Shown: positions 16,605 to 19,592 of the stretch, piece by piece
Position numbering within the stretch: the stretch's first letter is position 1
Layout of the letters: each line of letters begins with the position of its first letter
NCBI GenBank assembly: GCA_024710675.1
Contig: JANJUH010000260.1
Span: 1-19,592 of the forward strand
From: Lysobacterales bacterium
Lineage (GTDB): Bacteria > Pseudomonadota > Gammaproteobacteria > Xanthomonadales > SZUA-5
DNA length: 19,592 nucleotides
Direction of reading: 5' to 3'
The notes under the pieces: generated by a model
Told to the model about the DNA's origin: nothing
What the model saw: the letters and a program-made list of their open reading frames with translations, nothing else
Database searches by the model: none
Position numbers and translations under genes: made by a program

Positions 16605-16645
16605 GGGGTAGGGAAAGCTCGCGTCGTGGGGTAGGGAAAGTCCTA
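16605..16645. promoter_or_regulatory. Tandem 13-nt repeat and palindrome upstream of ssb, possible operator
   Basis: GGGGTAGGGAAAG occurs at 16605-16617 and again at 16628-16640, with 23 nt between starts, about two helical turns. The second copy also forms the palindrome TAGG-GAAAGT-CCTA (16632-16645). Two exact 13-mers so close, in a gap, suggest a regulator site; the regulator is unknown. Confidence 0.5.
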
Positions 16646-16817
16646 GGGTCGTTCAGCTCGCGGCCGCTGACGAAGGCGCCCGTCGCGAGCCATCGATCTG
16701 GCCGACCGCCCCGGCGCACACGCCCCAGCCCCGCATTCGCTCCGCGACCCCGGGGCCACTGGCCATTTCAAGCAAGCAACGGTCCACCCCCTCCACGGCC
16801 CCTCCCCGCTCTTTGCC

Positions 16818-16823
16818 TATACT
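16818..16823 (+). promoter_or_regulatory. Candidate -10 box (TATACT) for the prenyl synthase gene
   Basis: TATACT ends only 8 nt before the ATG at 16832, so a start about 7 nt downstream would give an mRNA with almost no leader. No Shine-Dalgarno lies in this gap, which fits a leaderless or near-leaderless message. Confidence 0.45.
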
Positions 16824-16831
16824 CCGCCGCC

Positions 16832-17857
16832 ATGAGCGCGCAACCCTCCCCCGAGCCCTCCGCACCCGCCGTCGAAGACAGCGCACGGCGATTCCTGGAC
16901 ATCCGCCGCCTGGTCGCGGCCGACATGGCCGCGGTCGATGCGGTGATCCGCGACGAGCTGCGTTCGGATGTGCTGCTGATCAACCAGATCGGCGAGCACA
17001 TCATCAGCGCCGGCGGCAAGCGCTTGCGCCCGCTGCTGGTGCTGCTCGCGGCGCGCTGCGGCGCGGGCGTGGACATCGCCATGGCCGTACGCCTCGCGGC
17101 CATCGTCGAGTTCATCCACACCGCGACGCTGTTGCACGACGACGTGGTCGACGAGTCCGGGCTGCGCCGTGGCCGGCAGACGGCCAACGCGCTGTGGGGC
17201 AATGCCGCCAGCGTCCTCGTCGGCGACTTCCTCTATTCGCGATCCTTCCAGATGATGGTCGGCCTCGGCCACGCGCCGGTGATGCAGGTGCTGGCCGATA
17301 CCACCAACCAGATCGCCGAGGGCGAGGTCCTGCAACTGCTGCATGCCGGCGACCCGGATCTCGGCGAGGAACGCTACTTCGAGGTCATCCGCCGCAAGAC
17401 GGCGATCCTGTTTGCCGCCGGCTGCCGGCTCGGCGGCATGGCGGCTGGCCTCGATGTGCGCGCGCAGCAGTCGCTGCACGACTACGGCCTGGCCCTCGGC
17501 ACCGCCTTCCAGATCGCCGACGATGTGCTCGATTACGCCGGCGATGCCGAGCGTATCGGCAAGAACCTGGGCGACGATCTCGCCGAGGGCAAGCCCACGC
17601 TGCCGGTCATCATCGCCCAACGTCGCGCCCGCCCTGCGCAGGTCGAGGCGATTCGCCACGCGGTACGCGAGGGTGACCGCGAGGCGCTGCCGGCCGTCGT
17701 GGCCGCGATCCGTGAGACTGGCGCCCTCGACGCCAGCCTGGACATGGCGCGCCGTTTTGCCGACGAGGCCGCCAGCCACCTCGGCATGCTGCCGCGCAAT
17801 CCCTGCAGTGAGGCGCTCGCCGATCTGGCCCGCTACGCCGTCGACCGCCCGCTCTGA
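16832..17857 (+). CDS. ispB: Long-chain polyprenyl diphosphate synthase (octaprenyl type)
   Basis: This 341-residue trans-prenyltransferase adds isopentenyl units to an allylic diphosphate to make the side chain of ubiquinone. Motifs: GGKRLRP (61-67), first Asp-rich motif D103-D-V-V-D107 in LLHDDVVDESGLRRG, KTAILFAAGCRLGG, and second motif D230-D-V-L-D234 in FQIADDVLDYAGD. Residues four and five before the first Asp are small (T99, A98), as expected when a long product must pass. Exact chain length cannot be fixed by eye; C40 is the gammaproteobacterial norm. It is monocistronic-looking here, without the rplU-rpmA neighbours seen in many genomes. The extra N-terminal 15 residues are Pro/Ser-rich. 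Confidence 0.92.
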   Translation: MSAQPSPEPSAPAVEDSARRFLDIRRLVAADMAAVDAVIRDELRSDVLLINQIGEHIISAGGKRLRPLLVLLAARCGAGVDIAMAVRLAAIVEFIHTATLLHDDVVDESGLRRGRQTANALWGNAASVLVGDFLYSRSFQMMVGLGHAPVMQVLADTTNQIAEGEVLQLLHAGDPDLGEERYFEVIRRKTAILFAAGCRLGGMAAGLDVRAQQSLHDYGLALGTAFQIADDVLDYAGDAERIGKNLGDDLAEGKPTLPVIIAQRRARPAQVEAIRHAVREGDREALPAVVAAIRETGALDASLDMARRFADEAASHLGMLPRNPCSEALADLARYAVDRPL

Positions 17858-17953
17858 ACGACACGCGCGTGACATTGCGTCGCCTTGCTGCAAACCCGGC
17901 GACATCTCCGTCCCTGATGCTGGTCCATCGACCACAGCCTGACGGGATTCGGC

Positions 17954-18961
17954 ATGCGCGGATTCGATACGCCTGACAGACCTGGCCCGCGCATCGCCCG
18001 GAGCCCGCGGATAGTGGTGGCGCTGACCCTGCTGATCCTCGCCGGCTGTGGCGGCGAGTCCCCGCAGGGGCCCGCGCCAGCGACCGCCACGGCACCCGTA
18101 TCCGGTGCGCCCGCCCCGACCCCCGCCGCCGACCTCGATCCGGTCGAGCGAGCCCGCGCCGCGCTGCGTGAGCGACGCCTGGTGTCGCCGGAAGCGGACA
18201 ACGCCGTCCACTGGTACCTCGTGGCGCTCGAAAGGAATCCGGCCGACGGGAACGCCCGCTCGGCCTTGCTCGAACTGGCCCCGGAGGCCGCGCTGGTGGT
18301 CGAGAGCAGCATCGCCGAGGGGCAGCTCGACGAAGCCGAGCGTGAACTGGTCTTGCTGGAGCGGATGGGTGCGGGTGAACTGCGATTGGCCGCCCTGCGT
18401 TCGCGGCTGAGCCAGGCCCGAAGCGAACAGGAACGCGCGCTCGCGGCAGCAGAGGAGGCCCGCCAGCGCGCCGAAGCCGAGGCCCGACAGGTCGCCAGCG
18501 CGCCTGCTGCGGCCGCCCCGCCGCCTGTTGCGCAGACCGCCGCCCCTGCGCGCACGCCCCAGACCCCCGCGGCCGAAACCGGCCCGGCGGCAGCTTCGCC
18601 GCCCGCAGCGGCCGCGACAGCAGCGGCCACCCCTGCGGACCCCACGCCGCCCCCTGCACCGACCGTCCCCGCTGCCAGCACCGTACAGGTCGAGGAGGCC
18701 CGCCAGGTCGTCGATGTGCGCCCGGCTTACCCCGCCCAGGCGCGGCAACGCAAGGTGGAAGGCTGGGTCGAGCTGGAACTCGCCCTGTCGACCAGCGGTG
18801 AGGTCGTCGGCGTCGAGGTCGTCCGCAGCGAACCGACCCGCATCTTCGACCGAGAGGCCGTACGCGCCGCCCAGCGCTGGCGTTTCGAGCCACGCAAGGA
18901 GAACGGCGTGGCGGTGGCGACCCGGGTGCGCAAGACCGTCACCTTCCGTCTGGGCAGCTGA
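17954..18961 (+). CDS. TonB C-terminal-domain protein with lipobox
   Basis: This 335-residue protein has a basic N-terminus and hydrophobic stretch (RIVVALTLLILAGC) ending in a perfect lipobox, L29-A30-G31-C32, so it is probably a lipoprotein. A helical region (60-180) reads like one or two TPR-type units (DNAVHWYLVALERNPADGNA, EGQLDEAERELVLLERMGAG) and then a charged coiled-coil. A Pro/Ala-rich linker (183-240) leads to a TonB_C domain (255-333): VRPAYPAQARQRKVEGWVEL, SGEVVGVEVVRSEP, WRFEPRKENGVAV, KTVTFRL. True TonB is anchored by an inner-membrane helix; a lipid anchor would change how it reaches ExbBD or receptors. No exbB/exbD lies in the window. Confidence 0.87.
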   Translation: MRGFDTPDRPGPRIARSPRIVVALTLLILAGCGGESPQGPAPATATAPVSGAPAPTPAADLDPVERARAALRERRLVSPEADNAVHWYLVALERNPADGNARSALLELAPEAALVVESSIAEGQLDEAERELVLLERMGAGELRLAALRSRLSQARSEQERALAAAEEARQRAEAEARQVASAPAAAAPPPVAQTAAPARTPQTPAAETGPAAASPPAAAATAAATPADPTPPPAPTVPAASTVQVEEARQVVDVRPAYPAQARQRKVEGWVELELALSTSGEVVGVEVVRSEPTRIFDREAVRAAQRWRFEPRKENGVAVATRVRKTVTFRLGS

Positions 18962-18985
18962 TCGCCGCCATCACCGGCGCCGACA

Positions 18986-18991
18986 TAGAAT
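18986..18991 (+). promoter_or_regulatory. Candidate -10 box for the cytochrome c' gene
   Basis: TAGAAT in CGACATAGAATCCGG lies 27 nt before the ATG. A -35 is not clear. It suggests the cytochrome has its own promoter despite the short gap from the TonB-like gene. Confidence 0.35.
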
Positions 18992-19006
18992 CCGGGCTCC
19001 CATCGC

Positions 19007-19012
19007 AAGGAG
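19007..19012 (+). promoter_or_regulatory. Ribosome binding site of the cytochrome c' gene
   Basis: AAGGAG lies 6 nt before the ATG at 19019. It is one of the few strong plus-strand ribosome sites in the window and fixes the start. Confidence 0.8.
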
Positions 19013-19018
19013 ACGACC

Positions 19019-19459
19019 ATGCTGCGTACCGCCCTGGCCTGCCTGTTGCTCGCCGTCCCCGCCGCACAGGCGGCTGCCGACCCCGCCGCGGCGATCGAGT
19101 ACCGGCAGTCGGCCTACACGGTCATGGTGTGGAACTGGGCACCGCTGGGGGCGATGGTGCGCGGCCGCACGCCGTGGGACCAGGCCGAGTTCACGCGCCG
19201 CGCGCAGCGCGTGGCGACCTTGGCCCCGATGCTGCTCGAGGGCTTCCCGCCCGGATCCGACAAGGGCGCGGACACCGACGCCAAGGGCGAGATCTGGAGC
19301 AACTACGCCGACTTCAGCGCCAAGATGCAGGCCTTCGAACGCGAATCCGCCGCCCTGGCCCAGGTCGCTGCTGGCGGTGACGAAGCCGCCACGCGCGCGC
19401 AATTCGGCAAGACCGCCGAGACCTGCAAGGCCTGCCACGACGCGTACAAGGCGGATTGA
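19019..19459 (+). CDS. Cytochrome c' (c556-type, periplasmic)
   Basis: This 146-residue protein has a signal peptide (MLRTALACLLLAVPAAQAAA, cut near residue 19-20) and one heme site near the C-terminus, C136-K-A-C139-H140 in CKACHDAYKAD. This is the layout of class II cytochromes c, four-helix bundles. The first helix (AIEYRQSAYTVMVWNWAPLGAMVRG) carries the usual RQ and Met positions; M36 or M46 might be the sixth heme ligand, which would make it the low-spin c556 type rather than a five-coordinate c'. Proposed roles in the family include electron transfer and binding of NO. It follows the TonB-like gene by 57 nt. Confidence 0.94.
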   Translation: MLRTALACLLLAVPAAQAAADPAAAIEYRQSAYTVMVWNWAPLGAMVRGRTPWDQAEFTRRAQRVATLAPMLLEGFPPGSDKGADTDAKGEIWSNYADFSAKMQAFERESAALAQVAAGGDEAATRAQFGKTAETCKACHDAYKAD

Positions 19460-19495
19460 GCTGCGGGACCCGGAAAAGGCGCTCATCCTCCCCCC

Positions 19496-19561
19496 GTAGG
19501 AGCGCCCTTGGGCGCGAAAGGACTGGCCGAAAAGCCCGATCGCGCCCGCGGGCGCCCCTAC
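19496..19561. repeat. Inverted pair of REP elements (GTAGGAGCG type)
   Basis: A 22-nt unit at 19496-19517 starts GTAGGAGCGCCCTTGGGCGC, with inner stem GCGCCC-TT-GGGCGC. An inverted copy at 19540-19561, read on the minus strand, starts GTAGGGGCGCCCGCGGGCGC and differs at only three positions. The units are separated by 22 nt. This is the layout of bacterial interspersed mosaic elements moved by REP-associated tyrosine transposases. It lies 36 nt after the cytochrome stop. Confidence 0.85.
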
Positions 19562-19592
19562 GCGGCCGGGCGGGTGACTGCCCTGCCCATGT

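Larger units (their letters stand above)
16519..16831. other. 313-nt divergent intergenic region between ssb and the prenyl synthase gene
   Basis: No gene is supported here; the open frames lack coding character. It holds a possible ssb -10 box (16559-16564), two direct repeats (16605-16640), a TAGG/CCTA palindrome (16632-16645) and a TATACT box for the prenyl synthase (16818-16823). The stretch 16650-16810 is C-rich with no feature I can name. Confidence 0.6.

Noticed and set aside
16817..18748. A 643-codon minus-strand frame opposite the prenyl synthase and TonB-like genes
   Set aside because: It spans two real plus-strand genes and the gap between them, and shows only shadow composition.

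Overview
The window is GC-rich chromosomal DNA (roughly two thirds G+C by eye) with dense gene packing and few intergenic gaps. It holds typA, hslO, an ispB-type prenyl synthase, ssb, an rmlBACD-manC operon, a cytochrome c' and many short near-consensus -10 boxes. Together with GTAG-type REP palindromes this suggests a gammaproteobacterium, most likely of the Xanthomonadales (Lysobacterales). That placement is inference from gene content and style; no rRNA or tRNA gene is present to fix it.

Layout. (1) 1-405, minus strand: a small secreted PepSY protein followed directly by the start of an OmpR/PhoP-type response regulator cut by the window edge. (2) 504-2523, plus: a GNAT acetyltransferase and a lipoprotein of unknown function. 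(3) 2536-3645, minus: a winged-helix regulator fused to a glycine-rich polytopic membrane domain. (4) 3862-6574, plus: typA and hslO, 10 nt apart, a stress-related pair. (5) 6702-7724, plus: a predicted outer-membrane protein with a clear terminator. (6) 7816-8130, minus: a small secreted protein whose leader forms a strong hairpin over its Shine-Dalgarno. (7) 8281-9846, plus: a POT-family peptide transporter, followed by paired REP-like palindromes. (8) 9948-10944, minus: an OmpR-type response regulator and an Hpt phosphotransfer protein, with no kinase gene beside them. (9) 11029-15889, minus: rmlB-rmlA-rmlC-rmlD-manC, mostly with overlapping stop/start codons, which makes dTDP-L-rhamnose and GDP-mannose for surface polysaccharide. 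(10) 16003-16518, minus: ssb. (11) 16832-17857, plus: the polyprenyl diphosphate synthase. (12) 17954-18961, plus: a lipobox-bearing protein with a TonB C-terminal domain. (13) 19019-19459, plus: a cytochrome c', then an inverted pair of REP elements at the window end.

Most genes are housekeeping or envelope functions. I see no phage, transposase, CRISPR array, toxin-antitoxin or defence cluster and cannot claim a wholly new system. The points most worth a second look are the membrane-domain winged-helix regulator, the hairpin that buries the Shine-Dalgarno of the small secreted protein, the TonB-like lipoprotein, the repeated GGGGTAGGGAAAG element upstream of ssb, the orphan response regulator/Hpt pair beside the sugar-nucleotide operon, and the REP pairs.
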